Below are positions 5,057 to 5,166 of a DNA stretch of 5,166 bases, in pieces. Each line of letters opens with the position of its first letter. Position 1 is the first letter of the stretch. Source of the DNA: JAYGED01 sp046582565 (GTDB lineage Bacteria; Pseudomonadota; Alphaproteobacteria; JAAXGF01); the NCBI GenBank assembly GCA_046582565.1, contig JAYGED010000281.1, positions 1 to 5,166 on the forward strand, in the 5' to 3' direction. Under the pieces are notes generated by a model, which was given only the letters and a program-made list of their open reading frames with translations, had not been told where the DNA came from and did not search any database. The position numbers were made by a program, and so were the translations under genes.

Positions 5057-5166
5057 TTAGCCTGCAAGGGTTGTCCCATCGTACTCCTCCCACGACCATT
5101 CACGAAAAGGGGCGATAGGGGCGTGGACGGAGCATTCGCCGGTCTCGGCGATGGCATTGCAGATGT
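5057..5166 (-). CDS. C-terminal end of an unidentified protein (5' part beyond window)
   Basis: The last 35 codons of a frame entering from the right edge, ending in TAA at 5059-5057, 44 nt before the CBS start. The C-terminus reads APFREWSWEEYDGTTLAG. Its balanced composition and GC-rich third positions make it look coded rather than random, and it is on the same strand as everything else. Two Cys residues (ICN and GECS) are present. I do not recognise the family from this fragment. A competing frame across 4972-5157 is richer in Pro, Ser and Arg and overlaps the CBS start, so I reject it. Confidence is limited by the short length. Confidence 0.5.
   Translation of the reverse strand, partial: ICNAIAETGECSVHAPIAPFREWSWEEYDGTTLAG

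Overview
All recognisable genes in this window lie on the minus strand, so the story reads from right (5166) to left (1). GC-rich coding sequence, tightly overlapped genes, Shine-Dalgarno starts and the protein families point to a proteobacterium. An alphaproteobacterium of the Rhodospirillales type is my best guess, but that is inference from style and no marker gene is present.

Right edge: about 35 codons of the C-terminus of an unidentified protein (5057-5166). Then comes a complete 144-residue protein made of two CBS domains (4578-5012), a probable ligand-sensing or regulatory protein with no attached effector domain.

Middle: a 347-bp gene-free stretch (4231-4577). It carries a good sigma70-type promoter reading leftward (-35 TTGACG at 4403-4398, -10 TATAAG at 4381-4376, 16-bp spacer). 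Between the promoter and the first gene lies a leader of about 139 nt with a perfect 10-bp hairpin and further segments that can pair in mutually exclusive ways. The leader also holds a consensus AGGAGG placed seven bases before a 14-codon reading frame.

Left 4.2 kb: a compact operon, nuoJ-like > nuoK-like > NuoN/MrpD-like antiporter subunit > 84-residue two-helix protein of unknown function > NuoL/NuoM-like antiporter subunit (cut by the left edge). Neighbours overlap by 1, 4 and 8 nt or are 12 nt apart. These are membrane-arm subunits of respiratory complex I or of the related Mrp/group-4 hydrogenase assemblies: J and K are the small channel-linking subunits, and the two large proteins are proton or cation channels with the family's Glu/Lys residues. 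No NADH, Fe-S or quinone-site subunit (NuoA-I) is encoded in the window, and nuoJ is the first gene after its own promoter. This is therefore not the middle of a classical nuoA-N operon. It is either a stand-alone ion-translocating module or the front part of a larger redox-linked complex whose other genes lie beyond position 1.

The most interesting items are the orphan layout, the 84-residue protein ending in DEDYYD, the TM7 lysine replaced by Asn in the NuoL/M-like subunit, and the structured leader.
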